The notes: a model not told the origin generated them from the letters alone. DNA of 64,000 nt from Maribacter sp. (GCA_011050675.1 DRFI01000017.1:186001-250000), one strand, 5' to 3'. Counted from the stretch's first letter, positions 18,179 to 27,329 are shown. A program made the numbers and translations.

Positions 18179-18804
18179 TAGATTTTGGTTTGTTTTTTAA
18201 TTATAATTTTTCCTATTAATATTAGGCTTGTAAATATTGTCAAAGTTGTAGCAAAAACAATGCTAATATTTAAGAGTGTTTTTTCGTATCCTATTTCAGG
18301 AACATTTAAAAATGGATAGGGATAAAACCCAGAGAAATGTCCTCTTGCGAGTATAAATACAATAAATAGTACAGGATATAACAGCCAGCCTAAAAATGAT
18401 TTCAACCTCAAATCATTTTTTCTGACTTTAATACACCAATAAATAAGTACATATAAAGGAATTATGGTATGCAGTAGTTCGTCAACAATCCGTTGCAGTC
18501 CTGTAGGTTGCCATACACCTCTTAATGCTACTTGATAAACCAAGCCGACTATAAGAATAAACGCAGTAATTGCAGTGATTGTTCCTTTTGAAAAGAACCA
18601 TTTAAAGGGAATCAATTTTAGTTTGAAAACAGATGCCGTGAAATATAGTGTTACCAAAATATTAGTTAAAATGGTAAAAAAACTAAAGAAACGAATAACC
18701 ATTTCAAGAATGTCCGTTTGCCTGTTTTGAAACATCAAGAAAAACTGTGCTAATATGGCAAACCAACCAATACATAACCCTATTGTTTCTAATTTTCTTT
18801 TCAT
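18178..18804 (-). CDS. Pr6Pr family integral membrane protein
   Basis: The 208-residue protein has about six hydrophobic segments (for example IGLCIGWFAILAQFFLMF, FFTILTNILVTLYF, LLNISIVFATTLTIF) and matches the Pr6Pr family of membrane proteins, distantly related to eukaryotic FAR-17a/AIG1 proteins. The TNILVTLYF and LLHTIIPLYVLIYW segments are typical. Its biochemical role is unknown to me. It is the first gene of the four-gene operon with the META lipoproteins. Its upstream region contains copy 1 of the 280-bp repeat, 77 bases before the start codon. Confidence 0.82.
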   Translation of the reverse strand: MKRKLETIGLCIGWFAILAQFFLMFQNRQTDILEMVIRFFSFFTILTNILVTLYFTASVFKLKLIPFKWFFSKGTITAITAFILIVGLVYQVALRGVWQPTGLQRIVDELLHTIIPLYVLIYWCIKVRKNDLRLKSFLGWLLYPVLFIVFILARGHFSGFYPYPFLNVPEIGYEKTLLNISIVFATTLTIFTSLILIGKIIIKKQTKI

Positions 18805-18880
18805 TTTTTTTTAATGCTTGCCAACGTATGTATAAACTGAACAGGGTACGTTTATTTCCTGTTGATTATAGCTTATCTAG

Positions 18881-19160
18881 CTAATATACTATTAAAGAAT
18901 AAACCTACAATTAACAGGCTACATTCTATTACGGAATACCATAAACACTATAAATTATATAGCACTAGTTGTTTATTAATGGAACTTAGAAGAGAATTGC
19001 CTTAAAAATAGCGAACCGACTAACTAGTCTTTTTTTTACTTGTAGAATGCGTTTATAATTGTTGAAAGTAACGACGGCAATCGTAATTGTATCGACTAAA
19101 TGCAAAGAGTACGAAGTTAAATTGGTGTTTTAGGTACTAAACAAACTAAGTAGTTTGTTT
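18881..19160. repeat. Non-coding direct repeat, copy 1
   Basis: About 280 bases that align in the same orientation with 23023-23300. The stretch 19010-19110 is roughly 88% identical to its counterpart, and outer parts are somewhat less so. A dyad near the right end (19141-19158, ACAAACTA AG TAGTTTGT) is also present in copy 2 with a paired base change. No open frame of note is conserved between the two copies. The surrounding gap 18805-19390 otherwise holds only the inverted repeat at 19223-19270. Confidence 0.9.
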
Positions 19161-19222
19161 TTTGGTATTATAAAAGTAAGGTTAGAACAAACTAATTTTT
19201 ACTTTCCGCTATGAAATTATGG

Positions 19223-19270
19223 AGATTTACGTTTTATGTTTCTTTCCGAAGACACGTAAAACGTAAATCT
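19223..19270. repeat. Perfect 14-bp inverted repeat in the 18.8-19.4 kb gap
   Basis: Arms AGATTTACGTTTTA (19223-19236) and its complement (19257-19270) are separated by 20 bases. There is no strong T-run after it, so it may be a protein-binding site or a weak terminator for the minus-strand CPBP gene, whose stop lies 121 bases away. Confidence 0.6.
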
Positions 19271-19390
19271 GTTTTGTTGTTAGTTTTACTAAGTTAGTAC
19301 TGTGTTCACTATTTGATTTTAATGGGGTATAAGCAAAAAGGTACATCTAATCAGGTGAGTTCGCGATGTATAAATTGTTTCCAGTTATTA

Positions 19391-20053
19391 TTAAGCCAAT
19401 CCGTAGTAAATACAAATCAACGAAATGGTGTCAAAAAAACCATGTACTGCAATTACAAACCACAAATCGTATTTGCGTAAGTAGAATATCAGCGCTATGA
19501 GCCCTCCGACCGTACCTGCAACAATTTGCCCGGTAATTCCTTGATAACTATGCATGAAACCAAAAAAACAAGCTAACAAGACAATATTAAGAACAATACT
19601 GAATTTGCTTTCTCCAAAGAATTTTACAAATTGTCTCATAAAATAACCCCGAAAGATAATTTCTTCTCCAAACCCAGCAGTAGCCCATACGACTACCAAA
19701 GCAATTAAGCAAGCAGAAAGATTTCCTTCTAATTCTTTAAAACTTGAATAATCTATGGGAACTCCTGTGAGTTTTGTGATTCCAGGAACCAATAAAAAGG
19801 CATAAAAAGTAAAGAGACCTAATGCAACTAATGGCGCTAATACGAAGATGTTTTTGACTGTAAATTTTTCGCGTTGTAATCCTAGAGCTAAAAATGGTTT
19901 TCCTTTGTATTCTATATAATTGGAGAAGATGATTAATAGAGAAACAACGATGTTTTCTATATAACTTAAATTAAGTGGTCCGAACCATATAAAGCAGATG
20001 ACTGCAACGGTAATTAATGGAATTAAGGTTTGTCGTAAGGTAACTTTGTTCAT
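19391..20053 (-). CDS. CPBP family intramembrane metalloprotease
   Basis: The 220-residue protein has multiple hydrophobic segments and the CPBP (CAAX protease and bacteriocin-processing, Abi) motifs: E130 and E131 with R135 in FGEEIIFRGYF, and H168 in FFGFMHSYQG. The two Glu and His residues are expected to bind zinc within the membrane. Bacterial members cut prenylated or peptide substrates, and some give immunity to self-made bacteriocins. No bacteriocin gene was seen next to it. It stands alone in the accessory stretch bounded by the 280-bp repeats. Confidence 0.88.
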   Translation of the reverse strand: MNKVTLRQTLIPLITVAVICFIWFGPLNLSYIENIVVSLLIIFSNYIEYKGKPFLALGLQREKFTVKNIFVLAPLVALGLFTFYAFLLVPGITKLTGVPIDYSSFKELEGNLSACLIALVVVWATAGFGEEIIFRGYFMRQFVKFFGESKFSIVLNIVLLACFFGFMHSYQGITGQIVAGTVGGLIALIFYLRKYDLWFVIAVHGFFDTISLICIYYGLA

Positions 20054-20167
20054 TATTTTAGGTTTTAAATTCTAAGCGAATTAATGAACAAAAACGCTTA
20101 AACCCCCTTTAATTACTTATGCTCTTACTGAATGGTAGTATATTAATAACTGAATAGTCGGTATTTT

Positions 20168-21004
20168 TTATTGAAACCAATTCATAAATTCCTTTCGCTT
20201 GTACCGACTGATATTTATTTCTTTAATAGCATCGTTTTCAATAGCAGCTTTTAATTGAATACGTAGTTTACCATTCTCAATTTTTTCTATTTCTTCTACA
20301 GCATCTTTGTGAACGATAATTTGCCGGTTGGCTCTATAAAACAATTGATTATTTATTTTTTCTTCCAGCTCATTCAATATAAAATCTGTACTAATAGTTG
20401 TGCCATCATTTTTTACAGCAAATACAACTTTGTTTTCGCTGTAAAAACATGCAATACTTTCATAAGCGAGCTTTGTAGTTTTTGCACCGCTTTCTATAGT
20501 TACAACAGCATCTCTTATAGATGACTTATATAAATTGTATACGTCTTGGGCATACGACAATCCTATAAGTATAAAACTCAATAGTAAGGTAATCAGTAAA
20601 CCAATTAATAAATAATAGAACTCAATCTGTCCATCTACGACAAGACTAAAAATAAAATTTACAGGAATATACATGAGTGTAATATACCCTAGAGTTGAGG
20701 CCATGAACCATACTATAGTTGCCATTTCAACTTTTTTATAGAAATGCTTTTTCTTGTAATATTGAAAGTTAATCTCGGTGATGATGCCAATGATAATACA
20801 CAAAACAATAGATGCCAGAAAACCTTCAATGGGGAATCTATAATAATCACTACCAGGAAAGCTATCTGGTGTCGCTAAATGATTTATGACCAACGAGAAA
20901 ATAATCAATACAGTTACTTTCTTAAACCAACGCCATGCAGAACTACTTATAAAGGTGTGCCAGTCCGTTTTTAAGGTGTTTTTGGTCTGTGTTTTGGTGC
21001 TCAT
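20168..21004 (-). CDS. Membrane-anchored LytTR DNA-binding protein
   Basis: The 278-residue protein has about four transmembrane helices in its first 150 residues (WRWFKKVTVLIIFSLVINHL, FLASIVLCIIIGII, TLGYITLMYIPVNFIFSLVV, LLIGLLITLLLSFILIGL) and a C-terminal LytTR domain from about residue 170 (AYESIACFYSENKVVFA, FYRANRQIIVHKDAVEEIEK). LytTR domains bind DNA at direct repeats. With membrane anchor and DNA-binding domain in one chain it resembles a one-component sensor; no cognate histidine kinase lies next to it. Its target may be among its neighbours (CPBP protease, GNAT). Confidence 0.85.
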   Translation of the reverse strand: MSTKTQTKNTLKTDWHTFISSSAWRWFKKVTVLIIFSLVINHLATPDSFPGSDYYRFPIEGFLASIVLCIIIGIITEINFQYYKKKHFYKKVEMATIVWFMASTLGYITLMYIPVNFIFSLVVDGQIEFYYLLIGLLITLLLSFILIGLSYAQDVYNLYKSSIRDAVVTIESGAKTTKLAYESIACFYSENKVVFAVKNDGTTISTDFILNELEEKINNQLFYRANRQIIVHKDAVEEIEKIENGKLRIQLKAAIENDAIKEINISRYKRKEFMNWFQ

Positions 21005-21145
21005 GAATTAGAAACTCTTTTTTTGATAGTAGAAGTATGTTTGTAATAGGTTTTTTACCACAGAGAGGCTAAGCGTAGTGCATAGACAAAGAAATTTTTC
21101 GTTTCCGTCTGCGCACGTAGCCAAAGCTTTTTATTTTGTTTCAGA

Positions 21146-21166
21146 GCAAAATCTTAAAGATTTTGC
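21146..21166. repeat. 9-bp inverted repeat upstream of the LytTR gene
   Basis: GCAAAATCT, a 3-base loop and AGATTTTGC form a perfect hairpin in the 241-base gap between the LytTR and GNAT genes. No T-run follows on either strand, so it is not a clear terminator. It lies 142 bases before the LytTR start on that strand. Confidence 0.5.
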
Positions 21167-21245
21167 GGACACTTTAAATATACGCATACCATTGAATTAA
21201 GTGCCAAACTCCGCATTACCTATAGGTATTGTAAGCTGCAGTTTT

Positions 21246-21686
21246 TTATTTATTAAACTTTTCCATTTCGTATAAATCAAGATCTTTTCCCCAATAATTT
21301 TTTTCGATGCGATTAATTTTATAATCAAATTTTTCAAAAAACTTATATGCAAGCTGAGATGTTGTTACAATGAATTTTTCTACCCTATTATCTTTACTTA
21401 ATATATTTAAACAATGTTCTACCGACTGTTTTCCCAGTCCTTGTCCAGAATAACTTGGATCAAAAAAAATCCACGTTATTCGTCCAGAATTATCATCTTC
21501 ATTCACGTAATATCCAGTTCCGCCAACAATAGTATTATCCACTTCAACAGTCAGATAGGTTTCTGTATTTTGATTTAGATATTCTGCAAAATCTTTTATT
21601 TCTTTTTTGTCAAAGAATTCAGGAACATTTAACCTGAAAATTCTCAGTAAGCTTTCTTTGTCATCGGGTTTGAACGGTCTAATCAT
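21246..21686 (-). CDS. GNAT family N-acetyltransferase
   Basis: The 146-residue protein has the GNAT fold: an N-terminal MIRPFKPDDKESLLRIF, the central beta-bulge (IVGGTGYYVNE), the acetyl-CoA pyrophosphate loop (PSYSGQGLGKQSVEHCL, equivalent to Q/RxxGxG/A) and the closing VTTSQLAYKFFEKFDYK. It would transfer an acetyl group from acetyl-CoA to an unidentified amine in the cytoplasm. It stands alone between the LytTR gene and the lipase gene, with long gaps on both sides. Confidence 0.87.
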   Translation of the reverse strand: MIRPFKPDDKESLLRIFRLNVPEFFDKKEIKDFAEYLNQNTETYLTVEVDNTIVGGTGYYVNEDDNSGRITWIFFDPSYSGQGLGKQSVEHCLNILSKDNRVEKFIVTTSQLAYKFFEKFDYKINRIEKNYWGKDLDLYEMEKFNK

Positions 21687-21826
21687 ATTTTTTCAACTTG
21701 AAGGTAACGGTTAGTATATGAAAAGCAGGCGATTTTGATGCACTTCACTTTCGGTTAAGTACAAAGTTTTATACGAGCCAAAAGCCTTGAATTTTGTACT
21801 TATTCGCTTAATTTTTATAAACATTG

Positions 21827-22936
21827 TTAGCGGTTCGTACTATCTCTTTTTAATACTTCATTTATCAAATAGTAATAAGCGTTGGGTTGGTGATGTTGCA
21901 TTAATTTTGTTTTATCATAAGGGAATAATTTATGATAATCCGAATCAGCTTTCAGTACATAAATATTTCCTGACTGTATATAATTGCTACTATGGTAATA
22001 TGTAGGATTGATAAATCCGGGTAGCTTTTCTTTAATTCTTTTTGAAACCATTTTGCCGAAGTATTTTTGATATTTGCGTTGGGCTTTTTTGGATGGTTTA
22101 GCTACTTTATTGTACAAGGTCTTTGCTATAATTTTTTTGAAAAACGACTGATTATCAATTCCGTCTTTAACGGTAGCAAAAATGTTGATATCAGGAAAGT
22201 CTTCCATTGTTTGAACTGTCAAAAAGCTTTCTGGTACCCAATCGTTCGGATTTATAACATTATATCCCCAACCATCCTGTGTTAAGATATTATAATCATT
22301 AGCGAAGTATTGATTACCAACTTTTGGGCCTGCTGAACTATACGTTTTAAAGCGAATGTCTGGTGGGATAGCTCCTTGTTTTTGTAAATTATTAAAGTAC
22401 GATGTGATTAGGATAGCTATTGCACCACCCTGACTGTGCCCCGTAATATAAATATCTTTAATTCCAGTTTGATAACAAGAATCAATTTTTGGTAATATAT
22501 CTTGGGATAAAAAAGCCATTGAGGTTAACCAGCCTATATGCACTGCGGCTTTCGGATTTTCGGATAACTCATATTCAAAAACATTATTCTCCGCAATGGT
22601 TAGTTTTCCATTAGCAGAAACCATAGCTGCATAGGCATTTGCTAAAAAACTACTTGGGTCTGCACTTGTGCCTCTAATACTTATCACAGCAGTGCTATCA
22701 GTGGTAGTCCATAACTCCCAAACATTATCTAGACCCATAGGTTGAGAACGATATTTTCTTTTATAGTTAGCAGGATAAGGAATATCCTTAGTTTCAGAGG
22801 GATAAAAATTCTTGACACTAATGGAAAGCAATTCTTTGTATTCCTGTGGGTTGAACCCCGCTTTAATTTTTTGTGCGGTTGTTTGATAATAGGTGATAAT
22901 AAGTATTATCAAAAGTAAGGCATGCTTAAATTTCAT
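21827..22936 (-). CDS. Secreted lipase (class 3-like)
   Basis: The 369-residue protein has a signal peptide (to about residue 21, TTAQ) and an alpha/beta-hydrolase core with the nucleophile elbow GHSQGG (Ser168), preceded by the oxyanion-side ISIRGTSADP. The Asp and His of the triad cannot be placed with certainty; the ASP candidate is in NPNDWVPES. It resembles fungal-type class 3 triacylglycerol lipases and would act outside the inner membrane. Copy 2 of the 280-bp repeat begins 87 bases upstream of its start codon. Confidence 0.85.
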   Translation of the reverse strand: MKFKHALLLIILIITYYQTTAQKIKAGFNPQEYKELLSISVKNFYPSETKDIPYPANYKRKYRSQPMGLDNVWELWTTTDSTAVISIRGTSADPSSFLANAYAAMVSANGKLTIAENNVFEYELSENPKAAVHIGWLTSMAFLSQDILPKIDSCYQTGIKDIYITGHSQGGAIAILITSYFNNLQKQGAIPPDIRFKTYSSAGPKVGNQYFANDYNILTQDGWGYNVINPNDWVPESFLTVQTMEDFPDINIFATVKDGIDNQSFFKKIIAKTLYNKVAKPSKKAQRKYQKYFGKMVSKRIKEKLPGFINPTYYHSSNYIQSGNIYVLKADSDYHKLFPYDKTKLMQHHQPNAYYYLINEVLKRDSTNR

Positions 22937-23022
22937 AGTTCAAAATTAATATTGTTTTGAATAATTAGTAACTAGTTGGTGTTTTCGTATGACCGTTAAC
23001 AATTGTTTATTTGGTCTGGTCC

Positions 23023-23300
23023 CTAATATACTATTAAAGAATAAACCTACAATTAATAGGTTATATTCCATTGCGTAAACCCGGAATCGCTATAAATTAT
23101 ATAGGTTTAAATAATTATTAATAGTAATTGATAGAAAATGGCTAATATCAATGAACCGACCAACCAGTCTGTTTTTTACTTATAGAATGTGTTTATAATT
23201 GTTGAAAGTAACGACAGCAATCGCAATTGTATCGACAAAATGCAAGGTGTACGATGTATAAAGGGGAATTTTGAAAGGAAATAAACCAAGTGGTTTGTTA
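23023..23300. repeat. Non-coding direct repeat, copy 2
   Basis: Aligns with 18881-19160 over its whole length (278 against 280 bases), in the same orientation and also a short distance upstream of a minus-strand gene. The internal dyad is AAACCA AG TGGTTT here, where copy 1 has AAACTA AG TAGTTT: both halves changed together. The rest of the 22937-23323 gap holds no gene. Confidence 0.9.
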
Positions 23301-23323
23301 AGTAGTCAGGTAAAGCAGTTGTT

Positions 23324-23803
23324 TTAGAACAAGCTTTGCTGTTTAAACGGACTCTCATGGTTCAATAACCACTGTTTTCTATGTAGACCTCCAGCGTAAC
23401 CAGTAAGTGAACCATCGGTACCGATTACTCTATGACAAGGTACTACGATCCATAACGGATTTCGTGCATTTGCAGATGCGACAGCTCTGGTTGCATTGGG
23501 ATCACCTAAAGTTTTTGCAAGCTCTAAATAAGACTTCGATTTTCCATAAGATATGTTCTGCAACGCTACCCAAACCTTCTTTTGAAATTTTGTTCCTTCA
23601 GGGTTCAGTTTTAGATCGAAGTTGTTTCTTATCCCTTCAAAATATTCGTTTAATTGATAAACGGCATCTTCTAAAGATTCAGGTATAACATCGGTAAGGG
23701 GTTCATCAGAATTAAGTACGGTTATAGAGGTAAGTCCATCAGCATCGCCAATAATTTTGGCAACGCCTAGGGGAGTATTTATAAAAGCAATATCCTCTTC
23801 CAT
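23324..23803 (-). CDS. ogt: Methylated-DNA--protein-cysteine methyltransferase
   Basis: This 159-residue enzyme repairs O6-alkylguanine in DNA by moving the alkyl group to its own cysteine. The acceptor is C123 in the family motif VPCHRVIG, with the DNA-binding helix region TRAVASANARNP before it and the closing GYAGGLHRKQWLLNHE. It is single-use and cytoplasmic. The gene lies 14 bases downstream of the CNNM gene (both on the minus strand), so it may be co-transcribed with it. The symbol ogt is used for stand-alone proteins of this kind. Confidence 0.93.
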   Translation of the reverse strand: MEEDIAFINTPLGVAKIIGDADGLTSITVLNSDEPLTDVIPESLEDAVYQLNEYFEGIRNNFDLKLNPEGTKFQKKVWVALQNISYGKSKSYLELAKTLGDPNATRAVASANARNPLWIVVPCHRVIGTDGSLTGYAGGLHRKQWLLNHESPFKQQSLF

Positions 23804-23817
23804 AGTATTCTTGAAGT

Positions 23818-24942
23818 TTATTCGTCTGGCGAAGTAGGCTTTTCGATCACTCCGGTTGCCTGAGCACGTTTTTCCCAGTTTTTACGAGCAAGACTCTGCA
23901 GATCGGCAATACTGTCGCTCTCATCCATTATTTCAAGCCCTAGAAGCGTTTCTATTACATCTTCCATAGTTACTATTCCACTAACAGAACCATATTCATC
24001 TACGACCAACGCAATTGCTTCACGTTTTTCAATGAATATTTCAAATAGGGTCGGTATAGGAGTACTTCTACGTGTTACTAGAATTTCGCGCTTAATTTCT
24101 TTTAACGGAATTTCTCCGTTCTGATTGATCATTTCTTCTAGAACATTATCCTTCAAAACAAAACCAGTAATATTATCAATGTTTTCAGTGTAAACAGGAA
24201 TTCTAGAAAATCGCAATTTCGGATTATCGGTAAAGAAATTAGCAATTGTTTTTTCGTCGGAAGCTACTTTCATTACAGCTCTTGGAGTCATAATATCTTT
24301 CACCAAAACTTCATCGAACTTTAATAAGTTTTTAATGATGGTAGATTCAGATTTTTCAAAGACACCTTCTTCATGTGCCATATCTGTCATGGCATGAAAA
24401 TCTTCTCTACTTAAAACACTACCATGGTGTTTGCCGCCACCGACCATTTTAGTGAATAAACGCAATAACCATAATAGTCCAGTATATTTTAAACCTAAAA
24501 CCATAATTTTTAAGGTTTTGGTTGAAAAATTGGCTAGTTGTTTCCAGTATGTAGCTCCAATAGTTTTTGGGATTATTTCAGACGCAACCAAAATAAGAAT
24601 AGTCATGAGGGTAGAAACTACCCCAACCATTAAATCTTCTGTAAATGATACACCAAGTATTGTTTTGGTTTCGCTACCGTATAATTCAGCGTAAGCAACT
24701 TTCGCTTGTACACCAACTAAAATTGCACCTACAGTATGGGCAATAGTGTTTATTGTTAAAATAGCAATTAAAGGTTGGTCTACATCTTTTTTAAGTGCCT
24801 CTAAGGTTTTTGCATAAGCATGACCTTCTTTCATTTTTACATTTATGAAAGTTGGGGTGATACTCAATAACACTGCTTCTAATATAGAACATAGAAAAGA
24901 GAAGAAAATAGATATAAACGCGTAAAAAAGTAGTAATCCCAT
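23818..24942 (-). CDS. CNNM (DUF21) membrane protein with CBS domains
   Basis: The 374-residue protein has an N-terminal DUF21/CNNM transmembrane domain (about residues 1-165; FSFLCSILEAVLLSITPTFI, LILVASEIIPKTIGA) followed by two CBS domains (about 205-335; VKDIMTPRAVMKVA, VVDEYGSVSGIVTMEDVIE). The family includes the magnesium/cobalt exporters CorC and CNNM, often misnamed hemolysins. The C-terminal CorC/HlyC domain of longer relatives is absent. The first gene of a likely two-gene unit with ogt. Confidence 0.9.
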   Translation of the reverse strand: MGLLLFYAFISIFFSFLCSILEAVLLSITPTFINVKMKEGHAYAKTLEALKKDVDQPLIAILTINTIAHTVGAILVGVQAKVAYAELYGSETKTILGVSFTEDLMVGVVSTLMTILILVASEIIPKTIGATYWKQLANFSTKTLKIMVLGLKYTGLLWLLRLFTKMVGGGKHHGSVLSREDFHAMTDMAHEEGVFEKSESTIIKNLLKFDEVLVKDIMTPRAVMKVASDEKTIANFFTDNPKLRFSRIPVYTENIDNITGFVLKDNVLEEMINQNGEIPLKEIKREILVTRRSTPIPTLFEIFIEKREAIALVVDEYGSVSGIVTMEDVIETLLGLEIMDESDSIADLQSLARKNWEKRAQATGVIEKPTSPDE

Positions 24943-24979
24943 AGGGTTGTTTTATAAATCGAAGATATTAATAAATATA

Positions 24980-26323
24980 CTAAGGATTGTGCTGTTTTGA
25001 TTTATCAAATGCCTGATAAAATATTTGTTGAATCGATGGCCGAATATTTAAGTCATAAATATTACGATTTTCTCTAGAAGGATACACTCTATTAGAAAGA
25101 AATATATAAATCAATTGATTTTCTGGATCTGCCCAAACAAAGGTTCCTGTAAAACCACTATGACCAAAGCTCGTTGCACCAACTTCTGGAGCGGGGTAAG
25201 AATTTGCCAATGTGAATTGATCATTATTCAAATATGGCTTATCGAAACCTAAACCTCTTCTGTTTTCATTTTCTGGATATTGAACTTGTGTAAATTCCTC
25301 CATTGTTTTTTTTGAGATATATTGCTTTCCGGCATACAACCCTTTTTGCGCAAACATTTGCATAATAATTGCTAAATCATCTGCGGTACCAAATAGACCT
25401 GCATTACCAGAAACACCTCCTAATAATGATGCATTTTCATCATGTACCCAACCTTGTGTTAACGTATGTCTGAAAATAGTATCTTCTTCTGTAGGGACAA
25501 TTTTATTAGAAAATTCTTTAGTACTTGGTAAAAATCCAAAAGTTTTCATACCAAGTGGTTTGTAAAACTCTTGATCCAGGTATTCAGCATAGGGCATTCC
25601 CGTAATCTGGGAAATTAACTCGGGAAAGATTAGAAAAGATAAGCCTGAATATTTGTATTTTTTATCTACCGAAACATCAGAACGATTTATGATTCTGTAC
25701 ATTTTTCTATTGAATCTATTTTTAACATAGATACCTTCAAATGCTACATTACTAAATCTGTTATTCGAATTTTTACGAATAAATCTATTTTTAAACCGAC
25801 CGTTATTTTTTAAAGTCTCTCCGAGAAAAACAATGTAAGGTTGTAAACCAGCCTGATGTGCTAAAATTTCCCTAAGCGTTATGTTTCTCTTGTCTTTTTG
25901 CCTTTTCCAAGGTTTCCAATAGGTACTAAAAGGTGCATCTAAATTTAGCTTGCCTTCATCAACCAATTTCATAATTGCAGGCAACGGACCTAATATTTTG
26001 GTTACCGAGGCCAGATCGTAAATATCATTTAGAGCAACTGGTTGAATACTGTCGTAAGTATGAAAACCGTAAGCATTATGAAAAATAATGTTCCCTTCTT
26101 TTGCAATTAATATTTGAGCTCCAGGAAAGGCTTTATTTTTTATACCATTTGTTATTATACTATCTACCTCTCTGTATATCTGTACAGAATCAAGTGTATA
26201 TTTAGCCATAGTGGATTCCTGCAAACTGGAATCAATAGGTAGTAATAACTGGTTGTGCTTCTCTTCTTGTGCGACAAGAAAAGAACTAAATAAACCAAAT
26301 AGTATAAAAAATATCTTATTCAT
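24980..26323 (-). CDS. Secreted serine hydrolase, beta-lactamase (class C/ESTHER) family
   Basis: Starting at the ATG at 26323 the 447-residue protein has a signal peptide (ends at FLVAQ, residue 19) and a penicillin-binding/class C-type domain: SxxK nucleophile S106-V-T-K109, YSG second motif (KYSGLSF) and HSG third motif (FGHSGFTGT). Related proteins are periplasmic esterases, DD-peptidases or inactive homologues; beta-lactamase activity is not implied. The frame reaches back to 26362, overlapping hemB, but the later start gives the signal peptide. It lies 16 bases after hemB, so may share its transcript. Confidence 0.88.
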   Translation of the reverse strand: MNKIFFILFGLFSSFLVAQEEKHNQLLLPIDSSLQESTMAKYTLDSVQIYREVDSIITNGIKNKAFPGAQILIAKEGNIIFHNAYGFHTYDSIQPVALNDIYDLASVTKILGPLPAIMKLVDEGKLNLDAPFSTYWKPWKRQKDKRNITLREILAHQAGLQPYIVFLGETLKNNGRFKNRFIRKNSNNRFSNVAFEGIYVKNRFNRKMYRIINRSDVSVDKKYKYSGLSFLIFPELISQITGMPYAEYLDQEFYKPLGMKTFGFLPSTKEFSNKIVPTEEDTIFRHTLTQGWVHDENASLLGGVSGNAGLFGTADDLAIIMQMFAQKGLYAGKQYISKKTMEEFTQVQYPENENRRGLGFDKPYLNNDQFTLANSYPAPEVGATSFGHSGFTGTFVWADPENQLIYIFLSNRVYPSRENRNIYDLNIRPSIQQIFYQAFDKSKQHNP

Positions 26324-26339
26324 TACGTGTATATGTACT

Positions 26340-27329
26340 TTATCCAAGAAGCTTAACGGCATCTTTAGCGAAGTAGCTTGCTATTATATTTGCTCCTGCT
26401 CGCTTAATGGCCGTAAGTTGTTCCATCATCACAGCATCATGATCTAGCCACCCTCTTTCAGTAGCAGCTTTTACCATAGCATATTCACCAGAAACTTGAT
26501 ATACGGCAACTGGCACATCAACTTCATTTTTAATTTCACGTACAATATCAAGATAGCAAAGTCCTGGTTTTACCATAACGATATCTGCTCCTTCTTCAAT
26601 ATCCATTTGTGTTTCACGAATAGCTTCAAATCTATTCGCGTAATCCATCTGATATGTTTTTTTATCCTTAGGTACATTTTTAAGATCTACCGGTGCAGAA
26701 TCTAAAGCATCTCTAAAAGGACCGTAAAATGCACTGGCATATTTGGCGCTATACGCCATAATACCGGTGTTTAAATATCCTTCGTCTTCTAAGGCTTCAC
26801 GAATGCTGAGTATTCTACCATCCATCATATCGCTAGGGGCAACAAAATCTGCACCAGCTTTGGCATGCGAAACACTCATTTCCGCTAGAACCTCTACACT
26901 TTCATCATTAAGAATCTGTCCGTCAGCAACAATACCATCATGACCGTAAGAAGAGTAGGGGTCTAGTGCTACATCGGTCATTACCAGCATTTCAGGACAC
27001 GCATTTTTAACCGTTTTAATGGCCAATTGCATTAACCCGTTTTCATTCAAAGCTTCAGAACCTTGATTGTCCTTTAACTTATCAGGTACTTTTACAAATA
27101 ATAAAACGGAACGTAAGCCCATTTTCCAAAGTTCTTTCACTTCTTTGGTAAGGTTGTCAAGACTTAGGCGGTAATAGTTAGGCATTGAGGCGATTTCCTC
27201 TTTAACACCTTTACCTTCAACTACGAAAAGCGGGACTAAAAAATCACTTGGCGAAATTATAGTTTCTCTTACCAAACTACGTATAGCTTCTGAACTTCTA
27301 AGTCTTCTATTTCTAATAAGTGGGTACAT
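26340..27329 (-). CDS. hemB: Delta-aminolevulinic acid dehydratase (porphobilinogen synthase) HemB
   Basis: HemB joins two 5-aminolevulinate molecules to form porphobilinogen, an early heme step. The 329-residue sequence has the Schiff-base lysines K196 (AYSAKYAS) and K254 (MVKPGLCYLDIV). The usual cysteine-rich zinc site is replaced by DVALDPYSSYGHDG (119-132), the aspartate-type version seen in magnesium-dependent enzymes, so this HemB should not need zinc. It is upstream of the serine hydrolase gene, 8 kb from the main heme operon. A small basic protein gene lies 23 bases further upstream on the same strand. Confidence 0.97.
   Translation of the reverse strand: MYPLIRNRRLRSSEAIRSLVRETIISPSDFLVPLFVVEGKGVKEEIASMPNYYRLSLDNLTKEVKELWKMGLRSVLLFVKVPDKLKDNQGSEALNENGLMQLAIKTVKNACPEMLVMTDVALDPYSSYGHDGIVADGQILNDESVEVLAEMSVSHAKAGADFVAPSDMMDGRILSIREALEDEGYLNTGIMAYSAKYASAFYGPFRDALDSAPVDLKNVPKDKKTYQMDYANRFEAIRETQMDIEEGADIVMVKPGLCYLDIVREIKNEVDVPVAVYQVSGEYAMVKAATERGWLDHDAVMMEQLTAIKRAGANIIASYFAKDAVKLLG

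Noticed and set aside
18805..23323. Integron cassette array or attC sites in the accessory stretch
   Set aside because: Several gaps contain GTTAGC or AACGGTT-like pieces, but no consistent RYYYAAC/GTTRRRY pairs frame the genes and no integron integrase is present in the window.
26324..26362. An upstream start for the serine hydrolase overlapping hemB
   Set aside because: The later ATG at 26323 gives a normal signal peptide; the extra 13 residues would mask it.
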